Part shown: positions 1-7,310 of the stretch, piece by piece
Layout: the number at the start of each line of letters is the position of its first letter
Position numbering within the stretch: the stretch's first letter is position 1
Origin: CAZOEL01 sp964578835
GTDB taxonomy: Bacteria; Desulfobacterota; Syntrophobacteria; Syntrophobacterales; Syntrophobacteraceae
DNA length: 21,512 nucleotides
Assembly (NCBI GenBank): GCA_964578835.1
Contig: CAZOEL010000101.1
Location: forward strand, 1 to 21,512
Direction: 5' to 3'
Notes under the pieces: generated by a model
Told to the model about the DNA's origin: nothing
Databases searched by the model: none
What the model saw: the letters and a program-made list of their open reading frames with translations, nothing else
Position numbers and translations under genes: made by a program

Positions 1-64
1 CCTCTCCCTCAGGGAGAGGGGGCCCGCTTCCACCGGAAGAAACGATGTTGACGGTCGACTAGGC
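1..64 (+). repeat. Palindromic dispersed repeat, copy A (truncated by window edge)
   Basis: The segment begins with a near-perfect palindrome, CCTCTCCCT (1-9) against AGGGAGAGG (11-19), followed by GCTTCCAC, AAACGATGTTGACGGTC and ACTAGG. The part at 21-56 matches the reverse complement of 3921-3956 at 32 of 36 positions, so a related element lies 3.9 kb away in the opposite orientation. The terminal motif TTGACGGTCGACTAGGC (48-64) also resembles TTGACGGACCACTAGGC at 4005-4021. The left part of this copy lies outside the window. No transposase is visible, so a non-autonomous MITE- or REP-like element is the likeliest reading. Confidence 0.7.
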
Positions 65-334
65 TGCTCCTCTTTCAGACGGATTCTGCTGATTGCGTAT
101 CAGTGATCTGTTTTTTCCACCAACGCCTTGGTGTTATTCTTGTCTTGAATCCGGAGACTTCTTTTTTGCAAGCCATATCGGCCTATGGGAGGGTTTTTCA
201 TAATCCTCGGAAATACTGGTTTCCTGAAAGTGGCGAGCAGGTTAGGATTGAGAGGGGATTCAGAAAATCGGTAAATAGCAGTATTCTACATTTCAGCGTT
301 TCTATGACAGGGTATCTAAAGGGAGGAATGAATC
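65..334 (+). other. Leader region without a recognised gene
   Basis: About 270 bases between the repeat and the MoaE-like gene. A small hairpin CACCAA-CGCC-TTGGTG lies at 118-133. A weak sigma70-like pair, TTGAGA (248-253) and TAAATA (272-277) with an 18-base spacer, could drive the downstream gene, but the match is poor. An 86-codon frame at 103-363 runs into the MoaE-like gene, lacks a ribosome-binding site and resembles nothing I know, so I did not call it. Confidence 0.4.
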
Positions 335-703
335 GTGCCGACGTTGAACGATCTAGTGGATAAAATCAAGCGGGAGATGGACGCGTCGAAGGTGGGTATG
401 ATTGCATGCCATAACGGAGTAGTGCGGGGGGTGAGCCGAGCGGGAGAGCCTGCCGAGTACCTTGATATCGAGAAGGATTCGGGAGCCTGGGAGAAGGTGC
501 TGGAGGAAATGCGCATGGAGCCGGGAATCTCCGCTGTCGAAGCCTATCTTTTTACGGGTAGAAGGCAGGTGGGGGATGATGTCATGTTTATAGCGGTTGC
601 GGGGGACATCCGGGAAAATGTGCTGCCTGTTCTAGAAAAAACGCTCAATCGACTGAAAAAAGAAGGTGTAATAAAAAAAGAGAAGCTAGCAGGCTTAAAA
701 TGA
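335..703 (+). CDS. MoaE-like protein (molybdopterin synthase large-subunit family, divergent)
   Basis: A 122-residue protein that I assign to the MoaE family from motif order. NGVVRG (27-32) and EYLDIEKD (41-48) match the family pattern of a G-x-VR turn followed by a L-x-Y/I-E strand. GRRQVGDD (75-82) matches the 'G-x-L-x-x-GD' segment, and LKKE (107-110) with KKEKL (114-118) matches the lysine-rich active-site end. MoaE with MoaD inserts the dithiolene sulfur of molybdopterin. The usual HR pair after the GD strand is IR (92-93) here, and the C-terminal tail is short, so activity is uncertain. The start is a GTG preceded by GGGAGG at 321-326 with 8 bases spacing. No moaD, moaA or moaC gene is adjacent. 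It could be a paralogue with another role. Confidence 0.65.
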   Translation: MPTLNDLVDKIKREMDASKVGMIACHNGVVRGVSRAGEPAEYLDIEKDSGAWEKVLEEMRMEPGISAVEAYLFTGRRQVGDDVMFIAVAGDIRENVLPVLEKTLNRLKKEGVIKKEKLAGLK

Positions 704-770
704 CGGCGCTTCACTTCTAATGCTTGTTCATCTCTCCATTTAGGAAAAGTAGGCAGGGCTCATAATCAGC

Positions 771-1052
771 TTGACAGTTGATGAAACATCATTTTATATC
801 AAGAGCCCCCATACGGGGAGGAGAGAAGTTTTGTCACCAGCATTCATCACTGATGGGAGGATTGGAAAGATGTACGTTTCTTTTGCTAGAACTATTGAAA
901 GTCCCTGCCGTTCCTGTGATAATGTGCACTTAAACAAGGAAGAGTGCAGCAGGGAATGTGAAAAGCTGAAGGCGTTTCAAGATGCTATTCTTAATTACGA
1001 CGAGCGTAGCATCAAGGACTTTGGCGTGAAATACAGCGTCGCCAGGGGGTAA
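771..1052 (+). CDS. Small four-cysteine protein, probable metal-binding, function unknown
   Basis: A 93-residue frame from a TTG at 771, or a 60-residue protein from the in-frame ATG at 870. The ATG has a clean GGGAGG at 855-860 with 9 bases spacing, while the TTG has no good ribosome-binding site, so the short form is plausible. Residues 47-63 hold CRSC...CSREC, a C-x2-C-x8-C-x3-C arrangement typical of small zinc-binding folds. There is no signal peptide or membrane segment. It follows the MoaE-like gene on the same strand after a 67-base gap and is followed by a terminator shared with the convergent carboxylase gene. I do not recognise the family by name. Confidence 0.55.
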   Translation: MTVDETSFYIKSPHTGRREVLSPAFITDGRIGKMYVSFARTIESPCRSCDNVHLNKEECSRECEKLKAFQDAILNYDERSIKDFGVKYSVARG

Positions 1053-1160
1053 CCCCAATCTTTGATGAATGTAGAAAGCCTTCCAGGCCCGGCATCGCCG
1101 AGGCAAAATGAAGCCCGCCCTTTCGAATATTGGATTAATGAAATAGTCTCCTGAAAACAA

Positions 1161-1187
1161 AAAAGGCGGCCTTTGGCCGCCTTTTTT
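1161..1187. terminator. Bidirectional intrinsic terminator
   Basis: A perfect 7-base stem GGCGGCC (1165-1171) and GGCCGCC (1175-1181) with a TTT loop is flanked by A-rich sequence on the left and TTTTTT (1182-1187) on the right. It therefore has a U-tract in both directions. It sits between the convergent four-cysteine protein gene and the carboxyltransferase gene and can serve both. Confidence 0.9.
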
Positions 1188-1211
1188 GTGTCACAAGAGC
1201 TCGGCGCAGCG

Positions 1212-3308
1212 TTATCCTATAATAGCAAGGACATCGCCTTTCTGAACGCTATCTCCATCTTTGTACTTGATCAGCTTAATGGTTCCGGACGTCGGGCTGG
1301 TGATGGCGTTTTCCATCTTCATGGCTTCGAGAACACAAACCGTATCCCCTTCGCTTACCTTATCCCCAACGGCAACCTCATAGCGGATGATCATGCCGGG
1401 CATGGGCGCTTCAATGGGCGTTCCGCTAGTGTCCGGAGCCGCTTCGACTTTGGGTGCGGCGGGAGCGGGAGCAGCCTCGGCTGGAGGCGCAGCGGCGGGA
1501 GCGGCCTGTGGAGGAGGCGCGTAAGCTGGCGGCGCTTGCGGAGCAGGATAGGGCGCATAAGCCGGAGGAGCCATTGGCGCTGGGTAAGGAGCATACGCGG
1601 GAACCTGCGGCATCTGGATAATTATCGGCTGTTGTGCGGGTGTGACAGCGGAAATGATTGGGGGTCCTCCCGTCTGCTCTACAACCACTTCGTACTTTTC
1701 ACCATTTACAACGACACTGAATGTGCGGGTATTGGGACCCATGGCTGGAACCTCCTTCGCCGGTTTTTCGCTAAGATGACCTGCTTTCGCTTTCTTCACC
1801 AAATCTTCTTCCGCCTTTACCTCTTCCATGGTCTTCGGTTTAACATCTTTTGGAACCTCTTCGAGTCCGTACTTCCATTTTAGGAAGCGCTTTCCAGTAG
1901 TCGGGTAGAGGGCGTAAATAAGAACATCGTCGATATCTTTGGCAAGGCCTTCGACATCCTTCTTAGCCTTTTCAAGCTCGGGCTCCAGAACGTCCGCGGG
2001 CCTGACAGTGATGGGGGTCTCGCCGCGCGGGTATCCCTTGAGCGCTTTTTTCTGCACCTCGGGATCGATGGGGACTGCGGTCTTGCCATAAAGCCCGTAG
2101 CAAAGATCCTTAACCTGGGCTGTAGTCATTTTGTAACGTTCTTCGGGGGTGTCGAAGAGGACATTGTTCACTGTCTGGATGCCAACGATCTGGCTCGTAG
2201 GCGTGACCAGAGGGACTTGCCCGAGCTCTTTTCTGACAATGGGAAGCTGCCTGAATACTTCGTCTATTTTATCGAGCGCATCCATCTCTCTGAGCTGGTT
2301 CACCAGGTTTGAGAGCATCCCGCCCGGAGTCTGGTGGAGAAGGACATTGATATCGATGATAGAGAGCTTGTCGTCGAGCAGATGACGATACTTGGGCGAA
2401 ATCTTCTCCATGTGCTCGCTGCACTTGGCCAACAGCTTCAGATCGAAGCCCGTGTCTCTGCTCGTGTATCTGAGAGCCGCCACCAGTGGCTCCACTGCCG
2501 GATGCGATGTCCTGTAAGCCCATGGCGAGAGGCATGTGTCCACTATGTCCACGCCGGCCTCTATGGCTTTGAGAAGAGACATATCAGCCATGCCGGATGT
2601 GAAATGACTATGGAGATGGATGGGGACTTTAGTGGTTTCCTTGAGCGCTTTGATGAGCGTGAAAGCATCGTAGGGAGCGATGAGGCCTGCCATGTCTTTG
2701 ATGCATATGGTATCCGCCCCCATGTTTTCCAGGTCTTTGGCTTTCTTGAGGTAATACTGGAGGTTGTAAACCTGGCCGCCCATGCGGGATTCGGTAAGGG
2801 AGTAGCAGATGCAGCCCTGGAAATGCTTCTTTTTCTTTTTGATAATCTTGACCGAAGTCTCGAAATTGCGATAGTCATTCAAGGCGTCGAAAACCCGGAA
2901 AATGTCCATACCGTTTTCGCATGCCCTGTCGACAAACGCTTCGGTCACATCGTCGGCATAATTTCTATACCCGACGAGGTTCTGCGCTCTGAGCAGCATG
3001 GAGAAGGGGGTCTTTTTGATATATTTTTTCAGTGTCCGGATTCTCTCCCAGGGATCTTCTCCAAGGAACCTGTGCATCGTATCGAAGGTCGCTCCGCCCC
3101 AGACTTCCATCCCCCAGAACCCAACCTTATCCATTTCTTCGGCTATGGGCAGGAAATCTTCTGTCCTCCCGCGAGTGGCGAAAAGCGACTGATGCCCGTC
3201 CCTGAACGTGAGGTCCTGTATCTTTATGGGGTTGTTCACCTTTACAGGTGGATCATCCAAAAGCCCGGCAGTCAGCACGCCGTGCAAACTGTGTTTCTTG
3301 TTGTCCAT
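1212..3308 (-). CDS. Biotin-dependent carboxyltransferase: pyruvate carboxylase subunit B / oxaloacetate decarboxylase alpha subunit
   Basis: A 698-residue protein with a DRE-TIM carboxyltransferase domain: DLTFRDGHQS at 32-41, the catalytic lysine in IKDMAGL (K204) and the metal-binding HLHSH at 231-235. A conserved carboxylase domain follows (about 310-480), then a Pro/Ala-rich swivel linker with repeated PAYAPYPAP units (569-597) and a C-terminal biotinyl domain with EAMKM (biotinylated K664). It transfers CO2 between biotin and pyruvate/oxaloacetate. Whether it works with a separate biotin carboxylase (PycA) or with a Na+-pumping OadB cannot be told here, since neither gene is present. 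AGGAG at 3316-3320 precedes the ATG. A 77-residue partner gene lies 124 bases upstream on the same strand. Confidence 0.93.
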   Translation of the reverse strand: MDNKKHSLHGVLTAGLLDDPPVKVNNPIKIQDLTFRDGHQSLFATRGRTEDFLPIAEEMDKVGFWGMEVWGGATFDTMHRFLGEDPWERIRTLKKYIKKTPFSMLLRAQNLVGYRNYADDVTEAFVDRACENGMDIFRVFDALNDYRNFETSVKIIKKKKKHFQGCICYSLTESRMGGQVYNLQYYLKKAKDLENMGADTICIKDMAGLIAPYDAFTLIKALKETTKVPIHLHSHFTSGMADMSLLKAIEAGVDIVDTCLSPWAYRTSHPAVEPLVAALRYTSRDTGFDLKLLAKCSEHMEKISPKYRHLLDDKLSIIDINVLLHQTPGGMLSNLVNQLREMDALDKIDEVFRQLPIVRKELGQVPLVTPTSQIVGIQTVNNVLFDTPEERYKMTTAQVKDLCYGLYGKTAVPIDPEVQKKALKGYPRGETPITVRPADVLEPELEKAKKDVEGLAKDIDDVLIYALYPTTGKRFLKWKYGLEEVPKDVKPKTMEEVKAEEDLVKKAKAGHLSEKPAKEVPAMGPNTRTFSVVVNGEKYEVVVEQTGGPPIISAVTPAQQPIIIQMPQVPAYAPYPAPMAPPAYAPYPAPQAPPAYAPPPQAAPAAAPPAEAAPAPAAPKVEAAPDTSGTPIEAPMPGMIIRYEVAVGDKVSEGDTVCVLEAMKMENAITSPTSGTIKLIKYKDGDSVQKGDVLAIIG

Positions 3309-3432
3309 TCAAAATCTCCTTTTCATCGTCGTTCGAGAAGATTCCACTTCAATGATTTCGGCGTCCATTCTTCGCTTGCGGCTCAGAATAGTCAGCCGAT
3401 AATCAAAGTAGATCGATCGCTTACATCAGCGC

Positions 3433-3666
3433 TCAGCGAGCCAGCCGCATCTGCCGGGAACGCCTCATTTCCATGGCGGCCTGGCGTCCGGAAATCGCCC
3501 ATGAGTTGGAGGGCGGGCGCGGAGCTTGTGAATCCGGCGTCTGTTCCGCTACTGCTCCCGGTTGGAGTCCGGCATGCACATAAACATATTGCTGTTCCTG
3601 CTCTGCATGCAGGCAGGAATAGACTGCCGCGACAACAGCTGCAACCGCATTATTCTGCGATTTCAT
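3433..3666 (-). CDS. Small accessory protein linked to the biotin-dependent carboxyltransferase
   Basis: A 77-residue protein with three parts: an N-terminal hydrophobic, alanine-rich helix (AVAAVVAAVYSCLHAEQEQ, 7-25), a Pro/Gln/Ala linker (about 33-55), and a basic C-terminal segment built on SWAISGRQAAMEMRR (55-69). From memory, proteins of this layout (an 'AAVxAAVxxYL-EEE' helix and a 'W-x-x-SGRQ-x-x-M' tail) accompany biotin-dependent decarboxylase or carboxylase subunits in Desulfobacterota, where they may act as assembly or scaffold subunits like the small subunits of methylmalonyl-CoA decarboxylase. The ATG has a strong GAGGGGGG ribosome-binding site (3673-3680) with 6 bases spacing. 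The gene precedes the carboxyltransferase on the same strand. The partnership is inferred. Confidence 0.7.
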   Translation of the reverse strand: MKSQNNAVAAVVAAVYSCLHAEQEQQYVYVHAGLQPGAVAEQTPDSQAPRPPSNSWAISGRQAAMEMRRSRQMRLAR

Positions 3667-3913
3667 TTTGTACCCCCCTCATCCTTTGGAATCGGTTCCG
3701 TCTGTTATGGCCAAGGCCTGCCCGGGTCGCCAGCGGAGCCTCTGGCTTTGACGTTCGCCCATATGCCGCCTGGCGGCGGCAAACCCTTGCTCTCATGCTC
3801 TTGCGAAAGAAAGCTCGGAATAAAAATTTTCGGCTTCAGCCAGGATGGGACCAAAGAGGCAGTTGCGATTAGCGTCCGTGCTCGTCCTCTGACCCGCTTC
3901 CTTCCATCTATAT
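3667..3913. other. Intergenic region upstream of the carboxyltransferase operon
   Basis: This stretch must hold the promoter of the minus-strand accessory protein and carboxyltransferase genes, but I found no convincing -35/-10 pair. A short GC-rich hairpin of the form GCCGCC-TGGC-GGCGGC lies near 3764-3780. The frames that cross it show no recognisable protein. Confidence 0.35.
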
Positions 3914-4020
3914 ACTAAAGGACCGTCAACATCGTTTTTTCCCGTGGAAGCAGGCTCCCTCTCCATCAAGGGAGAGGGAAAAACTGCAACCCGAACAATC
4001 ATATTTGACGGACCACTAGG
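3914..4020. repeat. MITE-like palindromic element, copy B
   Basis: Ends are inverted repeats: GGACCGTCAA at 3920-3929 and TTGACGGACC at 4005-4014 (9 of 10 pair). The similarity extends outward to ACTA (3914-3917) and ACTAGG (4015-4020). Inside is a hairpin CCCTCTCC (3957-3964) with GGAGAGGG (3971-3978). The left half, reverse complemented, matches window positions 21-56. The element is about 95-107 bases long and carries no gene. Its right end covers the TAG stop codon of the Rho_N-like gene (4016-4018), and its hairpin could act as that operon's transcription end. Confidence 0.7.
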
Positions 4021-4342
4021 CGGTGCGGGTCTTCTTCTTCAGCGTGCTGATGCTTCTCCTGAGAGAATCGGCCAATTTTGTGTTGCCGGATTCCTTTGCC
4101 TGGAGCCTTTTTTCCTTGAGCTTCTTGATCTTCTCTTTCAAGGACCGAATGTCGGCTCCAGCTTTCTGCTGCTTCTGATCGACAATGCCCTTGGCTTCTT
4201 TTATAGCTGATATGAGCTCGGCCTTGTTCATTACGTGAACTCCGGCGATCCCCTCGATGCCGAGAGCCATTTCACGAAGCTCTTTTGCCGTCATCTTCTC
4301 CAGTGGTTTTTCTTTTTTCTCTTGCGCTTCTTTCTTACCCAT
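4016..4342 (-). CDS. Rho_N/SAP-like domain protein with C-terminal coiled coil
   Basis: A 108-residue, very lysine-rich protein. Residues 16-52 (KMTAKELREMAL, then GVHVMNKAELISAIKEA) match the short helix-turn-helix fold found at the N-terminus of transcription terminator Rho and in SAP-type nucleic-acid-binding domains. Residues 60-105 form a charged helix with heptad character, a likely coiled coil. It probably binds nucleic acid; its role is unknown. Its start overlaps the end of the slipin gene by 8 bases, which suggests translational coupling. It is the last gene of a long minus-strand run. The stop codon lies at the edge of a palindromic repeat, so the final residues may have been set by that insertion. 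Confidence 0.75.
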   Translation of the reverse strand: MGKKEAQEKKEKPLEKMTAKELREMALGIEGIAGVHVMNKAELISAIKEAKGIVDQKQQKAGADIRSLKEKIKKLKEKRLQAKESGNTKLADSLRRSISTLKKKTRTA

Positions 4343-5123
4343 TGCCTGTCTCCTTGTCTTTGTTCTTTTCCCACATATCAGCGATAGCCAGGAATGGCTT
4401 GAAAAGGTCTATCGGTATGGGGAAAAGCGTAGTCGAATTATTCTCCGCAGCAATCTCCCTTAGCGTCTGAAGATAGCGAAGTTGAATCGCCACAGGGTGC
4501 TGCTGGATAATCTGCGCGGCTTCCGATAACCGGGTAGCCGCCTGGAATTCGCCCTCGGCGCCGATCACTTTGGCGCGCCGTTCTCTTTCCGCTTCAGCTT
4601 GCTTGGCCATAGCGCGCTGCATCTCTATGGGCAAGTCTATCTGTTTTAGCTCGACAACCGTCACCTTGATTCCCCAAGGCTCTGTGTGTCTATCTAAGAT
4701 TTCCTGAATTTCTGAATTTATCTTTTCCCTTTCGGCAAGAAGGTCGTCCATCTCGGCCTGGCCGCACACGCTTCGCAGGGTCGTCTGCGAAAGCTGGCTG
4801 GTGGCGTAAAGAAAATTCTCAACGGTAACCACCGCTTTCACCGGGTCGGTAACCCGAAAATAGATAACGGCGCTGACTTTTACCGATACATTGTCTCGAG
4901 TGATCACATCCTGAGACGGCACCTCCTGTGCGACAAGGCGCATGCTCACTTTCTGCATTCGATCGATCACCGGGATGAGCAGAATCAAACCGGGACCCTT
5001 GGCCTTGATGACTCTCCCGAGGCGAAAGATCACCCCTCTCTCGTATTCATTGAGAATCCGGATGGCGTTCGCAAAAAAAAGGATCACTAGAACGATGACG
5101 ACGGAAATGCCGTAAATGGACAT
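4335..5123 (-). CDS. Slipin: SPFH/stomatin-family membrane protein
   Basis: A 262-residue protein. An N-terminal membrane anchor (4-20) leads directly into the SPFH/band 7 domain: NEYERGVIFRLGR at 25-37, then GPGLILLIPVID and the RLVAQEVPSQDVITRDN region. A long charged helix (QAEAERERRAKVI) typical of stomatin oligomers follows. Slipins form membrane-associated ring or cage assemblies that work with NfeD-type proteases, and the nfeD gene lies immediately upstream, as in the Pyrococcus PH1510-PH1511 pair. I chose the ATG at 5123 because AAGGAGGGG stands just before it; a frame seven codons longer (5144) has no such site. The last 8 bases overlap the Rho_N-like gene. Confidence 0.92.
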   Translation of the reverse strand: MSIYGISVVIVLVILFFANAIRILNEYERGVIFRLGRVIKAKGPGLILLIPVIDRMQKVSMRLVAQEVPSQDVITRDNVSVKVSAVIYFRVTDPVKAVVTVENFLYATSQLSQTTLRSVCGQAEMDDLLAEREKINSEIQEILDRHTEPWGIKVTVVELKQIDLPIEMQRAMAKQAEAERERRAKVIGAEGEFQAATRLSEAAQIIQQHPVAIQLRYLQTLREIAAENNSTTLFPIPIDLFKPFLAIADMWEKNKDKETGNG

Positions 5124-5169
5124 ACGCCCCTCCTTAAGCATCATTATCCAAACAAAAAATTGAACTTAC

Positions 5170-6480
5170 CTATCTAGCATCGATTTTTGCCACTTTCAAC
5201 TTTAAATTGTCAACGGAAACTACCCGAACTTTCTCGCCGGCTGCTATGAATTCGTCTGCTTCGGCATTCCATAATTCTCCGTAAACGAAAACCTTACCTT
5301 CCGGATTGAGCTCTTTCTTCACTTCGGCGACCATCCCGATCAGCGCTTCCGTTCCTGTCTGGGGCTGGCTCATTTGCGCGCGCACAGCAAGGCCGGAGAC
5401 GGTGACGAAAAAGGCTGAGATCCCGAGAACGGTGGGTATCAAAACCGATAAAGCCAAGCGGCCGGTCTCGCCGGGAACCCGGAAGAGCATGACGGAGCCC
5501 AGCACGAGACAGAGCACGCCGGCAATGCTCAACATGCCGTAAGACGCCACTGTGATCTCCAGAATAAACAAGATGATTGAGAGGAGGATCAAAAGCACTC
5601 CGGCGAAGTTGACCGGGAGCGCTTGAAGAGCGTAAAGGGCGAGGATGAGGGCTATGCCTCCAATTACCCCCGGCAGTATGGCGCCTGGTTGAGAAAGCTC
5701 GAAGTATAAGCCCGCAATTCCGATCATCAACAGGATGTAGGCAATATTGGGATTGCTGACCGCTCGCAGCACCTTGTGCCTCCAACCGGCTTCCAGAGTG
5801 CGTTGTTCGACGCCATTGGTCCGAAGCGTTTTTCGGGCGCCCTTTTTTTCTATCTCCCATCCGTCCAGCTTATGGAGAAGCGAAGAAAGATCATCCGCAA
5901 CAAGATCTATGACGTTCTTTTCGAAGGCCTCTTCCGCTGTAACGGAAACGCTCTTGCGCACGGCATCCTCGAGCCATTCGGCGTTTCTTCCCCGTTGACT
6001 GGCGATGCTTCGGCCGAAGGCGACCATGTCGTTTAAAACCTTCTCGTTCATCGTGGAGGGGACATCACCGCCGCCGGCCGTGACCGGATGGGCCGCGCCT
6101 ATATTGGTCCCCGGCGCCATAACGGCAATATCCGCGGCAGCCGTGACGAAAACTCCTGCGGAAGCGGCCTGCGCCCCGCTGGGCGAAACATAGACTACAA
6201 CCGGGATATTGGCGTTCAAAATGGCCTGAGCGATTCCACGCATGGAGGTCATGAGCCCCCCTGGCGTGTCGAGCAAGATGATCAGGCACTCGGCGCCTTC
6301 CTCTTCCGACTGTTCGATGGCGTAGTCGATGAAGTCCTCCACGCCGGGATTGATGCTGTCCTGAATGCGAATGATATTGAGGAAGGGAGCATCCGCCGCG
6401 GTCGTATTGATAAGGCAAACAGCGGCGAGAAACAAAGTAATGGGGAGAAGAGCTCTAGACTTCATAAATATCGCCTTCAT
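5170..6480 (-). CDS. nfeD: NfeD-family membrane-bound serine protease (ClpP-class, long form)
   Basis: A 436-residue long-form NfeD. A signal peptide (about 7-29) precedes a ClpP-like domain with LLDTPGG (69-75), the nucleophile Ser107 in SGAQAASAG, MAPGTNIGAAHPV (121-133) and a lysine at 147 that aligns by spacing with the catalytic Lys138 of Pyrococcus PH1510. Five or six membrane helices follow (about 245-365), then a C-terminal OB-fold NfeD domain (about 380-436, with GxVxVxGELWNAE). It cleaves hydrophobic segments of membrane-associated substrates, in PH1510 the C-terminus of the partner slipin, whose gene is next downstream. Start choice is uncertain: the ATG at 6465 has AAGGCG upstream and gives a cleaner signal peptide. 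The gene begins 41 bases after the UDG stop. Confidence 0.92.
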   Translation of the reverse strand: MKAIFMKSRALLPITLFLAAVCLINTTAADAPFLNIIRIQDSINPGVEDFIDYAIEQSEEEGAECLIILLDTPGGLMTSMRGIAQAILNANIPVVVYVSPSGAQAASAGVFVTAAADIAVMAPGTNIGAAHPVTAGGGDVPSTMNEKVLNDMVAFGRSIASQRGRNAEWLEDAVRKSVSVTAEEAFEKNVIDLVADDLSSLLHKLDGWEIEKKGARKTLRTNGVEQRTLEAGWRHKVLRAVSNPNIAYILLMIGIAGLYFELSQPGAILPGVIGGIALILALYALQALPVNFAGVLLILLSIILFILEITVASYGMLSIAGVLCLVLGSVMLFRVPGETGRLALSVLIPTVLGISAFFVTVSGLAVRAQMSQPQTGTEALIGMVAEVKKELNPEGKVFVYGELWNAEADEFIAAGEKVRVVSVDNLKLKVAKIDAR

Positions 6481-6521
6481 GCAGATCTTACGTTCGTTGA
6501 CAATCTTTGAGGCCGCTTTGT

Positions 6522-7310
6522 TCAGGCTTTTTCATGCGCTCTTGGAGCGTCCTCTGCTCGAATGAGGCGATGGATCTCCAGGAGGTCCCGCCATGTGGCG
6601 GCTTTCTGCCCCGGGTTCCTCAGGAGGAAAGCGGGATGAAAGGTGCAGATCAGGGGAATGCCTCGCCATCTGTGGATTTTGCCGCGCAGTCGTGAGATGG
6701 AGTTTGTAGTGGAGAGAAGTGTCTGAGCGGCGCAGGCACCCAGCGCGCAAATGATTCGAGGCTTTATCGCGGTGAGCTGCCTTGTCAGAAATTGCGAGCA
6801 GACTTCAATTTCATCAGGGTTTGGGACTCTGTTGTTCGGCGGGCGGCATTTGACCACGTTGCAGATGTAGACTTCTTCGCGGCGAAGGCCAAGAGCCGAA
6901 ATCATTTTGTCGAGAAGCTTTCCCGCCCGTCCGACAAAGGGCAGCCCCTGTTTATCCTCGTCGAATCCGGGGCCTTCTCCGACAAAAACGAGGCCGGCTT
7001 CCGAAGAGCCGTCGCCGAATACAAGATTCGCTCGGCCTGAGTGCAAACGACATCTTTTGCACTCCCCCATTTCCCGCCGAATCTCGGAAAGCTCCTCAGG
7101 ATTGCTCTCATGCGCTACTTCTCCGGGTTCAGCGCGCTCAGCCCGCTTTTCACATATCTGCGAAGGCTTCGCCTCCTCAACCGGCTCTGCTGGGCTGGAA
7201 GTCGCCATCACCGGAAAGTCTCTGATCCCGCTCATTTGCAGACCGGTAAGAGCCCAGCGCAGGGACCTTAGGGTCTCCGCAATCTCTCGAAGAGCATCCG
7301 CATCACCCAT
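6522..7310 (-). CDS. Intact 262-residue uracil-DNA glycosylase from the duplicated internal start
   Basis: The 513-base duplication carries the original ATG and its GGAGAG ribosome-binding site, so the ATG at 7310 has the same local context as the one at 7823. Translation from 7310 gives a normal-length family 4 UDG with all four cluster cysteines and both active-site motifs. If the duplication is real, this is the form I expect to be functional. If it is an assembly error, the true gene is this protein placed directly after coaBC. It is listed separately because the longer frame would hide it. Confidence 0.7.
   Translation of the reverse strand: MGDADALREIAETLRSLRWALTGLQMSGIRDFPVMATSSPAEPVEEAKPSQICEKRAERAEPGEVAHESNPEELSEIRREMGECKRCRLHSGRANLVFGDGSSEAGLVFVGEGPGFDEDKQGLPFVGRAGKLLDKMISALGLRREEVYICNVVKCRPPNNRVPNPDEIEVCSQFLTRQLTAIKPRIICALGACAAQTLLSTTNSISRLRGKIHRWRGIPLICTFHPAFLLRNPGQKAATWRDLLEIHRLIRAEDAPRAHEKA

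Noticed and set aside
103..363. Plus-strand 86-codon ORF before the MoaE-like gene
   Set aside because: No ribosome-binding site, overlaps the MoaE-like start and has no recognisable features.
1173..1883. Plus-strand 236-codon frame opposite the biotinyl/linker region
   Set aside because: Composition follows the reverse of the Pro/Ala linker codons (Trp/Arg/Ser-rich low complexity); it starts inside the terminator hairpin.
2334..3872. Plus-strand open frame of 512 codons opposite the carboxyltransferase gene
   Set aside because: It is the antisense shadow of a clearly real gene with DRE-TIM and biotinyl motifs, has no ribosome-binding site and resembles no protein.
1..4020. Composite transposon bounded by the two palindromic repeats
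   Set aside because: No transposase or recombinase gene lies between them; the contents are ordinary metabolic genes, and the repeat ends look like a small non-autonomous family.
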